Shown here: piece after piece, positions 32,320-44,170 of the stretch
Position numbering within the stretch: position 1 is the first letter of the stretch
Layout of the letters: each line of letters opens with the position of its first letter
Origin: Avena insularis
Taxonomy: Eukaryota > Streptophyta > Magnoliopsida > Poales > Poaceae
Assembly: GCA_023614405.1 (NCBI GenBank)
Contig: JAJUPC010000038.1
Location: 1,240,001 to 1,304,000 of the forward strand
DNA: 64,000 bases
Reading direction: 5' to 3'
The notes under the pieces: generated by a model
What the model was told of the DNA's origin: nothing
Databases searched by the model: none
What the model saw: the letters and a program-made list of their open reading frames with translations, nothing else
Position numbers and translations under genes: made by a program

Positions 32320-35300
32320 TGTAACATCCCTAAAATCATGTTTCAGACTCATGCATATCATCCATGCATCCATGATCATTTAGAATTTCATTTTAAAAAC
32401 AGGAGCATTGTTGCTCAATATTTTATGTAAGTTTACTCAAGCCCTTGTGCTACTTGTTTTTGAGAAAGGTGCTGTTAACCATTCAGTATTGTTTAGAATC
32501 CAAACCCAAGTGAATTCAAGAAATTGAGCAAAGTCTCAAAGAAAAATATGAAATAAAACCAATTCTATGCCTATTATCACACCTCATAAAGGCATGGTTT
32601 TTATTTTCAAAAGACCCAAGTGTGTTTGAGTGAACAGATGTGTTTGACACTTATTTAAGTACAAGTTTTATTGTACAAAAATCCTGAAAAGTTTTGGAAT
32701 CAAACAGATTTGAATTGATGTTTGAAAACCATTTTAGAAAAGCAAACAGAAAAAGGAAAAGCTTAAAAGAGGAAAAAAATAAGCCTCGGCCGAATCTGGC
32801 CCAATCTGCCCAATGCCCAAAGACCCCACCCATGAACCGTTTTTCTTCACTCACCCCTACACCCACTAGCTCGCTGACAATCTGGACCGACTTCCTCTCC
32901 TTTCCTCTCGCTGACAGCCACGGCCCACACGACCATCGTCGTCTCCATCCAGCGACTGGTTCATCCCCAAATCACGCGGGCATTTCCTATTTGATTCGTG
33001 TCGTCAATTCCCGTTCAATGCTGGAGTGATTCACGCCCCCACCTCGCCTACTTAAACCCCCTCTGCCCCCTCTCCATTTCCCCGGACCCGAGCACGTAAC
33101 GCCCCAGGCTGCGAGAATTGCTCGCCGCAACCCCTCTGCTCCGACGACCTCGCCGACGAATTCCGGTGAGTACCGCACTCCCCTCTGCCCGTAGTTCATG
33201 CTGGCTTGCTCTGCATCTCCGTGCGCAACTACTAACACTTTCCGTTTGCTCGCGCATGGCCTGTAGCCTCGGCAACGTCAACAACTGAGCGCCGCCGCTC
33301 TCTGCTCGAACTCCGGCGATCTTTTCCCGTAAGTTCCAGCCTCCCCTTGCCCTCTGTTTGATATGCGTAAGATCCCCAGCGTCCTGTGCATCTAACGGTA
33401 CCCTCCCCTTGTCTTAGCGCGGCTCAGAACATCGCCAACGTCGACGAGCCGAAGCCACAGCCGCCAGGGACTACTCCGACGAGCAATCCGCGACGGCTCC
33501 GAGCGCCCCTTCGCCAACCAAGGACACGTCGAGCTTCTCCTCGTCGCTGCGGTTCTGGTGAGCATCTTCCCACCTCTCCGGGCGCCCTAGTTCGCCGGCA
33601 CCGCCACTGTCAGAGTGCGCCGCTGCCAGTCGCCGCCGCTAGCCCCGCCCGTCTGTGGCCAATTAGATTAGGGCCGTAGGATTTATATCTAACGAGTAAG
33701 ATTAGATCTGTGTCAAAGAGGTACGCGTTAGATCTGGCCGTGCATCTTCATTTAAATCGTGTGGCTCCCGTTGATCGATCCGCCCGAACCGGTACGGGCC
33801 AATTAGAACAAGACGCGTGCAACAGTTAGATTTAAAAGACAGAATTTAAATCTATTTTATGTTCAAATTTGTTTTGGCTATAACTTTTGATCCCCACGTT
33901 AGAATTTGACAAATTTTATACCGTTGGAATCAGGAGAGCAAGCTCTTTCTAAATATGCAATGTGTTTAATGTTTTGCTTCTGTTAAAATGGTTTTATTTG
34001 CAGAAACTTGTGTAAGGCTAATTTGATTATATGAAATGTTTAGGAAATGATTTAGGGTTTAAATAAATGTTGTTTGGCATGTTTTAACTTGTTTATGAAT
34101 TAGTACTATATACTTGCTTTATTGAGTTTTAAAAAAAATCATCACATATCATTTTGCATGCATGCATATATTTTTGATTGTATATGTTTTGTATGTGATT
34201 GTGGCTATGATTCTTTGTGTAGATTTTGGTGCTAGTGATTGTGATTGTGAGGAGTGTAGCTACTCTCCAAACTACCAAGGCAAGTGGTACTTCATGAATA
34301 TTTTTACCCCATGTTTTATACTAAGCATTAGAAATATTTTGCTAAGTCTTGAATGTTATTATTTTGCTTATGTGCCATGTTGGGAAATCCTAGTAGTTGT
34401 AGAATTGCTAGGGAATTTCTAAGTTAAGTTACTATCTATTCCATGCTTAGCCTAGCTAGTAGCAAACAAGGGTTGGTAAAATATACATGTTATGATGAAA
34501 ATATTTCTAAGTCTTTGGACTTGTGTTTTTCCTAATAAAACAACTAAGTTAATGAAACACCTGGGTGGAATGGAAGGAATGGTTTATGTTGAGTGGTTAA
34601 ACAAGGCCCATTTCTATGGTTTACCTTGTGTATCTCACTTGTGGTAAGCCACCCAGGAACAAAGAGATTTTAGAGGCCAAGTGTTAAGAAGCTTCTAGTG
34701 CAGCCACTTGGCAATATGGGCTCTGCCAGGATCACATAGGTTGCTAGAACTTAGCCATTTGGACAGTTGGTGGTAGTGGGATGATAGGTTGGAACGCGTC
34801 CATTTGGTCTAAGGGAAGGCTTCTAAAAGGTCCTGTCTTGGTGAAAATCAAGGCTTGTGGGGAAAGTGCACAACCTCTGCAGATGGAAAATCTAAGTACT
34901 TAGACATGTCCCTGGAAAAGGACAACTTGAGCATCAAGACATGGAAGCTATCAAGAATCTCCTCATCCCAATTTCTAAGTAAAAACTTGTGGGTGAACAA
35001 GGGTGAAGGACCTCAATGTCTATTGGTGGTTCCTTGGGAAAGTTTTGACAAAGAAAAACTTAGTGTTTTCAACTAATAGGCAAAACCTATTTTGAGCAAA
35101 GCAAGCCAAGCTACACTTAGCCAAATTGTATATAGTATCTAGACCACCTAAATTTATACTAAGGTATCACTTGACAATACTATTCCAATGTATTGACCCA
35201 CTGTGGCTGTAACTTGTGATGTTGCAGGTTACTCTGATGAGGATTAGGTGTCATGAGTCTACACTCAACATGTTTGCCTATGGCACATGAAGATGAAGAC

Positions 35301-35498
35301 TTTATTTATTTACCTATTCAAACTCTTGTACTAGGCCTATGGCCTTGGAGTTGTAAGACTATGTTTATCTCTGGAATGGCTGTAATAATGACCTTTGTAT
35401 CTGTGTACTTCATCTTAAACTATGGATGCTAGCATTGATCCAGGGACTAGCATTGCAATCACAGGAATCCTTTTCCTTTATAAAGGAGGGATCTTACA
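32320..35498 (+). repeat. Gypsy Y 3' LTR (3179 bp)
   Basis: It is bounded by TGTAACATCC and GATCTTACA. An internal G+C-rich zone (32790-33670) has several GGTGAGTAC- and CCCGTAAGT-like donor contexts and open frames on both strands without domains. It is probably transcribed leader, not protein coding. Confidence 0.9.
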
Positions 35499-35880
35499 GC
35501 TCAGGTGATCAAATGCTATTTTTTTACCTGCCTATAGCAATCAAAATGTCGTAGTATTGAAACTAATACATCTTGCTCAATCAAACTGGACGACGACTCC
35601 CAGTGCCTAAGCCGCGGGAGGTGAAAACCCAAAGAGACGGAACCATATAGCAACGAACGTGCTCGTCCTCCTCCCTGACACGATGCCGTACCACCTCATT
35701 GATGGCCAGCTCCCTCTGCACCCTTCCTGGACCAAGCGACCTCCACCAAAGAAGCTCCAGGTCAAAGACGACACCCGGATTCCTCACCAAGCTACGCGTC
35801 CCAGAAGGTAGAACCATCCAGTGCCAGCCCGGCGGAGCCCAGTCTCGGACATGCCCGGGAGAGCCCAGTACTCCCACTAA
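35499..35880 (-). other. Sequence of unknown origin in CACTA-2 TNP2, candidate captured fragment
   Basis: The TNP2 frame (minus) breaks off after GQSNKGYNACTHYL (about 35880) and is fused to about 300 bp of distinctly G+C-richer sequence (35580-35880). The sequence stays open for about 95 codons: LVRNPGVVFDLELLWW, INEVVRHRVREEDEHVRCYM and a stop near 35581. I recognise no family. The last 80 bp (35499-35580) are AT-rich and featureless. CACTA elements are known to capture host fragments, but capture is only an inference here. Confidence 0.35.
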
Positions 35881-37213
35881 ATAGTGCGTGCATGCATTGT
35901 ATCCCTTGTTTGACTGTCCTAAAAGGTTACTAAGAGCAAGCCAATCATTGATTGTTATGAAAAGCAATGCTCGGAGGTCAAATTCTTCCTGATGTGCTCA
36001 TGCCGCACGCGTATGACGGGTTCATGCCACAACTGTAAAATTTCTTCAGCTAATGGCTTTAGGTACACATCAATGCCATTGCCGGGTTGGTTCAGACCTT
36101 GGATCAAGACTGGCATCATAATGAACTTCCGTCATGCACAACCAAGGAGGAAGGTTATAGATGCATAGAGCCACGGGCCAGGTGCTGTGACTAGAGCCCT
36201 ACTCCCCAAAAGGATTCATGCCATCTGTACTTAGACCAAACTTTAAACTCCTTGCGTCATCTGCAAAGTACGGATACTTTCTATAGATTTTTCTCCATTG
36301 CGACCCATCAGCGGGGTGTCTCAACATCCCGTCTGACTTACGTTCCTCTTTATGCCATCGCAACAACTTGGCGTGCTCGTTGTTTCTGAATAAGCGTTTC
36401 AACCGTGGTATTATAGGAGCATACCACATCAACTTGGTAGGAACCCTCTTTCGGGGGGGCTCGCCCTCAACATCACCAGGGTCATCTCATCTGATGTTAT
36501 AACAAGTTGCATGCATACCGCGCATGCATCCAAATTCTTCTGAACCTCTAAACCTAGAGGGCAGACAACCTTCTTTGCTTCATACGTACTGGCGGGCAAT
36601 ACGTTATCTTTTGGAAGCATATTCTTTAGCATTTCAGCGACTTTTCAAACGAGGAGTCAGGTATAGCACAATCAGTCTTCCATCACAGCAATTCCAGTGT
36701 GCTGCCCAGCTTTTTCAGACCATTTTCGCAATTTGGGTACAACAACTTTTTGTGATCCTCTAACATGTGATTGAACTTCTCCCTCTCATTTTCATTTTCA
36801 CAGTCTCTTCGTGCATCGGCAATGGTCCGAACAAGATCATCAGCAGGTTCATCATGTGTCTCTTCTTCATCCTCCCCTTCAGCATCCCCCATGGAAATAT
36901 CTCTATACTCAGGGAAACCATGATAGTTGTCATCCTCCTCATCTCCTTCATTTTCTTCTATTATAACCCCTCTCTCTCTCCGTGCTTGGTCCAACAATTA
37001 TAACTGGGCATGAAGCCGGACTTCAACAGGTGGCTGTGAAGGGTTTTTGAGTCAGATTAATCCTTCTTATTCCTACATCCACTACATGGATAGAATACAA
37101 AACCATTGCTCTTGTTTGCATCAGCAACACGAATGAACTCATGCACGCCATTAATGAACTCGCCAGAGCATCGGTCAGTACCGTACATCCATTCCCGGAC
37201 CATCTGCTATAGT
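35870..37213 (-). pseudogene. CACTA-2 TNP2 transposase, N-terminal half
   Basis: The minus strand begins MVREWMYGTDRCSGEF (37213), the transposase-associated domain, with FVFYPCSGCRN and HSHLLKSGFM. An acidic linker follows (EENEGDEEDDNYHGFPEY), then RTIADARRDCENENEREKF, LLYPNCENGLKKLGSTLELL, NVLPASTYEAKKVVCPLGLE (36620-36540), PRLKRLFRNNEHAKLLRWH, GLSTDGMNPFGE (36200), HEPVIRVRHEHIRKN and ITINDWLALSNLLGQSNKG. These are the conserved blocks of TNP2 in order. Frameshifts and stops occur near 37020, 36680, 36430, 36195 and 36100. The DUF4218/DUF4216 portion is absent. Confidence 0.85.
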
Positions 37214-37599
37214 AAAACTATATCAAAAACCATTACACAACATGATAAAGTTATTACAGGTTATATTGAGAGCTTCTAGAGCATTAATTTTGAATTTTGA
37301 AAAATTTACATGCACCACTTTGTGAATTGGAGAAAACAATTAACATGATAAATGTGGAGTTTTTTGATTATTGTTCTATTAGTCAAAACCTCATTCCATT
37401 CTAAGCTCTGAAACTATAAAATTACACATTTAAATTTTCAGTAACTATGTGCCTAATCAAAATTTGTTACACATATCAAAATCCTTCTACTTCTAGAGCA
37501 TGCATGCATTGATCCATATCTCTATACTTCTAGAGCATTATAGAGCTAAAGTAGCAATAAGAGATGCAATAATGAAGTTCTAACCTTTTAAAACTTTGG
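37214..37599. other. CACTA-2 5' leader and AT-rich spacer
   Basis: No gene. The stretch is A+T-rich with several ATTTTGA runs, between the TNP2 start and the right subterminal repeats. Confidence 0.5.
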
Positions 37600-37850
37600 A
37601 TTTAGGGGTTGCAAACTAAATCTTGACAAATCTTGAGAAAAAATGGCATGAACTCGACTTGATTCTTTGAGTAAAATGACGACCATATGGTTTAGGGCAG
37701 GTTGACAAGAAGCTGTATATATACTGATGGACAACTAGTCCCAGGCCGTGACACGACCCGGGACTAATAGTCCCTGAAAAGAGCAGCTGGCCCGCTCCAG
37801 GTTATTTGTCCCGGTCCATATTACGGACCGGGAATGGAGGTCTGGTTCGG

Positions 37851-39390
37851 CCTGGTACCAACATTTGGAGGTTCTTTGCACGGTTGGATCCAGAAGGTAG
37901 AGGGGCTACTAAGGGAAAGCCTCGCCATGGTCTTGTCTATAAAAGAACTTGATCGTGGATTGTGGGTAAAGTGCGCAAACTCTCGAGAGTATTGCAATCT
38001 GATCGATCAGCCGAGTTCATGGAAAGGGACACTTGAGCATCTGAAGGATGGAGCCTCTGAAGGATCTTCCTCTTTCTCTTTCCAAAATTAAAGGTTTTCT
38101 AAAAACCCAAAGCGGGAGTCATATCGCTATTGGGAGGGTTTTGGGAACTTGGTGAGTAATATCCAAGTGTTAGGTTGTTTGGACACTTGGTGAGTAATAT
38201 CCTCGTGTGCCATCCGACTGTATATTACTTAATCAAATGTTTACAAAGTAGGGAAATTCTCTCTTCTTTTCCACACTTAAGAAAATTAGCTTTGAGCAAA
38301 TGAACTCCACAACCTAAACTAGTCTTGCATGTAGATTTAGTCTCTTTTCTTTCCTTGGTGTAGTTTGCCAAAACATTCAAAGTATTGACCCAACTTGTTG
38401 GCTGCACGTCTTATGTGCAGAATCCGAAGATTGAAAGGTGCATAGGGATCGCGAGTCTACACTCGACAAGCCTGGGGCATTGATGGACTCAAGCTGCTTT
38501 ATGTTTCCGCTGTTATTTTTGTTAGCTTAATGCTAAGCAAATTTGTAATAAATTCATACTCTGGATTCTCCGTGTAATAATGACTTTGTGTTTTACATGA
38601 TATTCATCGACTGTGAGTGCTAGCTATTGATCCAGGGACTAGCATGTAAATCACAGGGAGTTAGGATCTTTATAGATCCAAGGTCACAATAGATGGTATT
38701 AGAGCACATCGTTGCCTGTAGGACGTGACCCTAGTATTGGAACCACCATTAACTTATGTGCCTTACTGCTTTTCCTCTACTTGTTTAAGTATCTAATTTT
38801 CTTTCTTCTAACTTAATGATGACAAGCTTCCTCTATGACACCGGCGTGGACATCGAGCCCCTTCGCTTTGGTGGATGTCTCATGGATCTCCTCACACGTT
38901 TGGACCTTCCCCTGCCAACAATCCAGGGAAGCACAATGAAGAAACTCCACAAGAACGGCTGCTGGGGAGTCAAAGTCATCCAGCCAGGACAAGAGCGAGG
39001 CAAGCACCCGGAGGAGGACATAGCAATCCACATCGTTAGCGACTCAAGGAGAAGGCCCTTAGCATCAGCTTGCAGTAGCTCATTAGTCCCCTATGCGGAG
39101 GCCATCACGAGGTTCTCCAAGGACACTGCTGTGGCCTTTTCGGAAGGCGAGATGAGGAAGGAATTCCCATGGAGTTAACCTTTGAGGAAAGGGCTTCTAC
39201 CAAGCGCCAAAGGACCCAATATCAAGACTTGGAGTGCCACATCCATGATCTTGAAAAGGGTATATTCCTCGAGATGCTAAGGAACGATGAGCTATGCGCT
39301 CTCATCAAGGAGAAGGAGGAAATAATCAAGCAGCAGGAGGAGGCAATGAAGGTCCAAGAGGTGAAGTTCCAGATCCAAGAGGTGAAAATC
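37851..39390 (+). mobile_element. Gypsy X, copy 1: LTR 3' end, primer site and ORF
   Basis: The CACTA-2 subterminal sequence joins the X LTR at CCTGGTACCAACATTTGG, equivalent to about 42285 in copy 2. The LTR runs to 38691 (ends CACAATA). The primer site is TGGTATTAGAGC (38694-38705). The coiled-coil ORFs follow, and the copy ends at GAGGTGAAAATCTTGA where CACTA-2 sequence resumes. TATA-like CTATAAAAG lies at about 37938. Confidence 0.8.
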
Positions 39391-39420
39391 TTGACAAATG
39401 TTGAGGAAAAAATGGCATGA
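38816..39420 (+). pseudogene. Gypsy X pre-gag-type ORF, copy 1
   Basis: It reads MMTSFLYDTGVDIEPLRFGG, LLTRLDLPLPTIQG, CWGVKVIQPGQERG and ending KEFPWS at 39178. The frame then shifts to MELTFEERASTKRQRTQ and a coiled-coil stretch LKEKEEIIKQQEEAMKVQE-like, running into CACTA-2 sequence near 39390. It is homologous to gypsy Y ORF b/c. The acceptor-like TTCTAACTTAAAG of copy 2 reads TTCTAACTTAATG here, which removes the AG but adds an ATG. Function unknown. Confidence 0.55.
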
Positions 39421-39756
39421 ACTTGGCTTGCTTCTTTCAGTAAAATGACCACCATATGGTTTAGGGCAGGTTGATAGGAAGCTGTATATATACTGATGGA
39501 CAACTAGTCCCGGGCTATGATACGACCCGGGACTAATAGTCCCTAAAAAGAGCAGCTGGCCCGCTCCAAGTTATTAGTCTCGGGCCATATTACGGACCGG
39601 GAATGGAGATCTGGTCCGGCCCGGGACTAGTGTCTATGGCCATTTCTAGCCGTTGGAGGCTTCACGGCCCGGGACTAGTGCTAGCACTAGTCATGTTCGT
39701 GATGTGCCGGATCTGGCTTTGTTCAGATCGAACCGAAGACATGTTTTCCACTAGTG
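39391..39756. repeat. CACTA-2 right subterminal region and terminus, copy 2
   Basis: It contains CTAGTCCCGGGC / ACCCGGGACTA inverted motifs and ends TTTTCCACTAGTG at 39756, followed by CAAGGACTCT as at 44171. A non-terminal duplicate of a transposon end. Confidence 0.85.
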
Positions 39757-39945
39757 CAAGGACTCTCATGCAGACTTACCCTTATTGCAGCCAACTTCTC
39801 ATTTGGAAAACTATCATTAACAGGCAAGGGGTCAAAAGAAATGTTTTCCAAACGAGATAAATTGTCAGCAATAGGATTTTCAGCACATTTCCTATCTACA
39901 GTATGCAGATCAAACCCTTGTGAAAGCAATACCCATCTAATAAGC
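39757..39945 (-). mobile_element. Duplicated fragment of gypsy A (RNase H to integrase linker)
   Basis: 189 bp match 44171-44350. The minus strand reads RWVLLSQGFDLHTVDRKCAEN and SRLENISFDPLPVNDSFPNE, the end of RNase H. It is interrupted by the X LTR starting at 39946, right after AATAAGC. Confidence 0.85.
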
Positions 39946-42900
39946 TGTAACATTCCATATTTCATATTAAGATGTTACTAGAAGCATGCATCATCCTTGC
40001 ACCATTGCATCATACAAATTAAAGTTGCATAAAACCCTACCACCAAACCCTAATAAAAATTCCTCTATGTGAGCAAGAAGGGGGTTAGCTTGCTTGGCGT
40101 GTCTAAAACTATGTAAAAATAATATTCTCTAGTTCTATGATGACCACCTCATTTTTACAAAAATTTAGAAACTGGTTTCGTTGCATTTGGACTTGTTTCG
40201 CAAAAGTTATTAAAGATATGATAAACCAGAAAATATTAAAAAGAAGAAAAAAACAACATAAACAAAATAAAACTGCCTAACCTGACCCACGCGCTACCCC
40301 TGGCCCAGCCCAATACCCCTCCCTCCTTTCCTTGTCATGCCTGTGTGGCACACACCGGGGATGTAGCCCGCCAGAGGCCCAACAAGAAAGCACCCCCAGC
40401 CCGCTTCTCTCTCTCTGCCACCGACATGCAAGACCCACCAGGTCGTCCCCTTCCTCTAGCAAGAACCCGTCTGCAACACGAATCCGAACAGAATTCAGTT
40501 GGATTCGCGGCCATTTCTTGCCCCTCGCCCAAGAATCCAACCCCATATAATCCCCCACAACCCTCGGTCTCGTTTCATTCAAAAAAATTGCAAACCCTAG
40601 CCGCCGCTGTCGTTTTTTCGGATCTCGATGCCACCGCCATTACCGAAGTTCAGGTCGAGCTTGGGGTCGATGACCCTGCCTCCCCCCTTCCCCCCTTTAT
40701 CACCTGGACGCAGTCCTCGCGCGATACCGCACCTCCTGACCCGCTTTTCCCTCTCGCAGGAGCACCAGGGCCGACAGAATTGCTCACCGGAGTCTGCCGC
40801 CACCATTGCCCGTCCAGCCGCATCGACCAGCCCCCACCCGCAACGATGGACGACGAGGATCGGACGAGGAGGCTCTACATGAGGCGGGAATTGTCGTACT
40901 CTTCCTCGCTGGCGTAGAAGACCGCCAGAGCACCATGGACGACCACCGTCGGGGCTGCCACTGCTACCCGCCGCCATTAGCACCAACGTCACCGCCGCAT
41001 GTAAGTCGCCAACAAACCCCAGCCGTCCGATCGTGATCCTACGCAGTAGATTAGAAGGGCTACCGAAGCGGTACCGGCCAATGGCAATGCGTTGCGTGGC
41101 ACGTGCGCGTCAGCGCCTACTCAGCAGCTTGCCCGTGCCGCCCAGTAGCATCGCGACACGTGTCGATTAGGGTCGGATGGATTTCAGTTTAGTTTTAATT
41201 TGGAAGATTGCATTTAAAACTTGCGAAATTCATAGAAATTCAACCACTTGGACAAAAATTGCGTATGATATACCGTTGGATTCACAAAATTGAGTAGAAC
41301 ACAGATCTGAAATAATTTGGTGAGTTTGTATTAGTATTTTCTGTGTAGAATTTAATCCATAGATTGGAGTATTTAATTCATAGACAAATAATTAGAAATC
41401 CATTTTAGTTGATTCTTGTTGCATTGGCCTTGTTTTCACAATACCTACTGACTAAAATTATAATATCTTGCTTAAGATCTTTAGATCTGATTCGGGGCTA
41501 ATTAGATGGTTGGATCTCCTTATGAGCATATAAATTAAAGTAATATCCAAATTAATTAAAATCTGTGGGAAATTAATACTAATAACATCCCGAACACATT
41601 AGCAATCCAATGATATTACCTTGGTCAATTTAGAACACAATCTTGCATACTTACTATGTTGCATGCATGCATTTTATTTGTATGGCATTATTTTGTGCAA
41701 GTTGTGATTAGATCTATGTTGTGTTTTCGTTAGATTGTTCAGAGTGCGCTAATGAGTACTATTGTGTAGAGTGCTGCTCGGATCAAGGCAAGTTACACCA
41801 CTTGTTCATAATTTTTGTCCCAGTTTTGATACCATGCATGTGATCTTCAAATTCTATAGTATGCATGTGTAAGATGTTCTGGTAGATTTTTCCTTAGTAT
41901 TATTTTTCAAGCGCGATGATTTTGTAGGATGCCATGAGTATCTCTATACTTAGGATTTTTCCCCTCCTAATAGGTTACCCCTGTTTTTGCTAAGTATTGC
42001 TTGCTATGCTATATATAAATAAGGTACCATTGAGGGTTCGAAAGACAAGAAACTTTTCTAAATATAAAGGCTCTCTTGAGCAATCTTTTATTCTCAAATC
42101 CACTTCAAAATAAAAACTAAGTTTTCTTCTAGGAGTAATGGTTGTTGGGTCAACGTGTGATATTTTGGCGGAGGACGGCCGCCCAGGAATCAAAGAAGTC
42201 TTCCATGTTTCAAAATTCAGGAGCTTCCAGTGCAACCACAATACATATTTGCTCTGTCTTCGCCTAGTACTTAGTGGGAAACCTCACCTGGGTACCAACA
42301 TTTGGAGGTTCTTGGCACGGTTGGATCCAGAAGGTAGAGGGGCTACTAAGGGAAAGCCTCGCCATGGTCTTCTCTATAAAAGGACTTGATCATGGATTGT
42401 GGGTAAAGTGCACAAACCCTCGAGACTATTGCAATCTGATCGATCAGCCGAGTTCACAGAAAGGGACACTTGAGCATCTGAAGGATGGAGCCTCTAAAGG
42501 ATCTTCCTCTTTCTCTTTCAAAACTTAAAGTTTTTCTAAAAACCCAAAGCGCGAGTCATATCTCTATTGGGAGGGTTTTGGGAACTTGGTGAGTAATATC
42601 CAAGTGTTAGGTTGTTTGGACACTTGGTGAGTAATATCCTCGTGTTCCATTCGACTGTATATTACTTAATCAAATATTTACAAAGTAGGGAAAATCTCTC
42701 TTCTTTTCCACACTTAAGAAAATTAGCTTTTAGCAAATGAAGTCCACAACCTAAACTAGCCTTGCATGTCGAGTTAGTCTCTTTTCTTTCCTTGGTGTAA
42801 TTTGCCAAAACATTCAAAGTATTGACCCAACTTGTTGGCTGCACATGTTATGTGCAGAATCCGAAGATTGAAAGGTGCGTAGGGATTGCGAGTATAGATG

Positions 42901-43106
42901 GACTCGAGCTGCTTTATGTTTCCGCTGTTATTTTAGCTAGCTTAATGCTAAGAAAATTTGTAATAAATTCATACTCTGGATTCTCCGTGTAATAATGACT
43001 TTGTGTTTTACATGATATTCATTGACTGTGAGTGCTAGCTATTGATCCAGGGACTAGCATGTAAATCACAGGGAGTTAGGATCTTTACAGATCCAAGGTC
43101 ACAATA
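39946..43106 (+). repeat. Gypsy X 5' LTR (3161 bp)
   Basis: TATAAAA lies at 42375-42381. Two copies of CTTGGTGAGTAATATCC follow at about 42584 and 42625, each an excellent splice-donor context. The G+C-rich zone 40270-41160 has a 190-codon open frame without any recognisable domain, likely fortuitous. Many plant LTRs have this type of G+C-rich leader. Confidence 0.85.
42375..42381 (+). promoter_or_regulatory. TATA-like box of gypsy X LTR
   Basis: TCTCTATAAAAGGACTTG lies upstream of the repeated GGTGAGTAA motifs and is shared with the LARD LTR and X copy 1. Confidence 0.55.
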
Positions 43107-43108
43107 GA

Positions 43109-43120
43109 TGGTATTAGAGC
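43109..43120 (+). other. Gypsy X primer-binding site
   Basis: TGGTATTAGAGC, one change from the initiator-Met site TGGTATCAGAGC. Copy 1 (38694) has the same change, so it predates the duplication. Confidence 0.8.
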
Positions 43121-43233
43121 ACATCGTTGCCTGTAGGACGTGACCCTAGTATTGGAACCACCATTAACTTATGTGCCTTACTACTTTTCCTCTACTTGTT
43201 TAAGTATCTAATTTTCTTTCTTCTAACTTAAAG

Positions 43234-43787
43234 ATGACAAGCTTCCTCTACGACACCGGCGCGGACATCGAGCCCCTTCGCTTTGGTGGATGTCTCATGG
43301 ATCTCCTCACACGTTTGGACCTTCCCCTGCCAACAATCCAGGAAAGCACAATGAAGAAACTCCACAAGAACAGCTGCTGGGGAGTCAAAGTCATCCAGCC
43401 AGGACAAGAGCGAGGCAAGCACCCGGAGGAGGACATAGCAATCCACATCGTTAGCGACTCAAGGAGAAGGACCTTAGCATCAGCTTGCAGTAGCTCATTG
43501 GTCCCCTATGTGGATGCCATCACGAGGTTCTCCAAGGACACTATTGTGGCCTTTTCGGAAGGCGAGATGAGGAAGGAATTCCCATGGAGTTAACCTTTGA
43601 GGAAAGGGCTTCTACCAAGCGCCAAAGGACCCAATATCAAGACTTGGAGTGCCACATCCATGATCTTGAAAAGGGTATCTTCCTCGAGATGCTAAGGAAC
43701 GATGAGCTATGCGCTCTCATCAAGGAGAAGGAGGAAATAATCAAGCAGCAGGAGGAGGCAATGAAGGTCCAAGAGATGAAGTTCTAG
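43234..43787 (+). pseudogene. Gypsy X pre-gag-type ORF, copy 2
   Basis: The ATG follows TTTCTTTCTTCTAACTTAAAG, a good splice-acceptor context. The protein reads MTSFLYDTGADIEPLRFGG, LLTRLDLPLPTIQE, CWGVKVIQPGQERG to KEFPWS (43593). The overlapping second frame MELTFEERASTKRQRTQ continues into a Glu/Lys-rich coiled coil and stops at 43785-43787. The two frames are probably one protein split by a frameshift near 43580. It is homologous to gypsy Y ORF b/c. No known family. Confidence 0.55.
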
Positions 43788-43803
43788 GTCCAAGAGGTGA
43801 AAA

Positions 43804-44170
43804 TCTTGAAAATCTTGAGAAAAAAATGGCATGAACTCGGCTTGCTTCTTTGAGTAAAATGACCACCATATGGTTTAGGGCAGGTTGATAGGAAGCTGTA
43901 TATATACTGATGGACAACTAGTCCCGGGCCGTGATACGACACGGGACTAATAGTCCCTGAAAAGAGCAGCTGGACCACTCCAGGTTATTAGTCTCGGGCC
44001 ATATTACAGACCGGGAATGGAGATCTGGTCCGGCACGGGACTAGTGTCTACGGCCATTTCTAGCCGTTGGAGGCCTCACGGCCCGAGACTAGTGCTAGCA
44101 CTAGTCGCGGTGATGTGCCGATCAGGCTGGCTTTGTTCAGATCGAACCGAAGACATGTTTTCCACTAGTG
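43804..44170. repeat. CACTA-2 right subterminal region and terminus, copy 3
   Basis: Inverted CTAGTCCCGGGCCGTG and ACGGGACTAATAG motifs end in TTTTCCACTAGTG at 44170. The flank CAA matches the left side at 17273-17275. Confidence 0.88.

Larger units (their letters stand above)
25210..35498 (+). mobile_element. Gypsy Y: chromodomain (Tekay/Del-type) retrotransposon with extra pre-gag ORFs
   Basis: The order is truncated 5' LTR (25210-25961), degenerate initiator-Met primer site, three small ORFs (26126-27619), gag with CCHC knuckle, protease, RT, RNase H, integrase, C-terminal chromodomain, and full 3' LTR (32320-35498, 3179 bp, TGTAACATCCC...TCTTACA). RT/RNase H before integrase defines Ty3-gypsy. 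The chromodomain, RT style and LTR start fit the Tekay/Del chromovirus lineage. Pol is interrupted by four stops and one frameshift. It sits between gypsy S and the CACTA-2 TNP2 remnant. Confidence 0.9.
39946..43803 (+). mobile_element. Gypsy X, copy 2: full 5' LTR, primer site and ORF
   Basis: The LTR is 39946-43106 (TGTAACATTCC...CACAATA, 3161 bp), primer site TGGTATTAGAGC at 43109-43120, ORFs 43234-43787. It then breaks into CACTA-2 subterminal sequence at AAAATCTTGA. No gag, pol or 3' LTR follows. The LTR U5 and primer region is clearly related to the LARD at 5-13.6 kb in opposite orientation. Confidence 0.85.
17276..44170 (-). mobile_element. CACTA-2, En/Spm-type, opened by later insertions and a compound duplication
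   Basis: The left end is CACTAGTGGAAAACAGG (17276). The right end, read inward, is CACTAGTGGAAAACATG (44170). The flanks are CAA at 17273-17275 and CAA at 44171-44173, a 3-bp duplication typical of CACTA. On joining the flanks, gypsy A reads from RNase H into pre-integrase. Subterminal motifs are CTAGTCCCGGG and CCCGGGACTA. Genes are on the minus strand: TNP2 N-terminal part (37213-35870) at the right and a Ulp1-like tail (17970-17773) at the left. The middle is lost or replaced by gypsies S and Y. A second right terminus (39756) with the same flank is part of the duplication. Confidence 0.85.

Noticed and set aside
32690..33300. Promoter of a host gene
   Set aside because: The region lies inside a complete 3.2-kb LTR bounded by TG...CA; it is the retrotransposon leader.
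33386..33679. 97-codon frame in the gypsy Y 3' LTR
   Set aside because: Pro/Arg/Ala-rich, inside the LTR G+C-rich zone, no domain.
40345..40917. 190-codon open frame in the gypsy X LTR
   Set aside because: It lies wholly in a G+C-rich LTR leader, has competing open frames on both strands, no domain, and Pro/Ser-rich composition expected from base bias.
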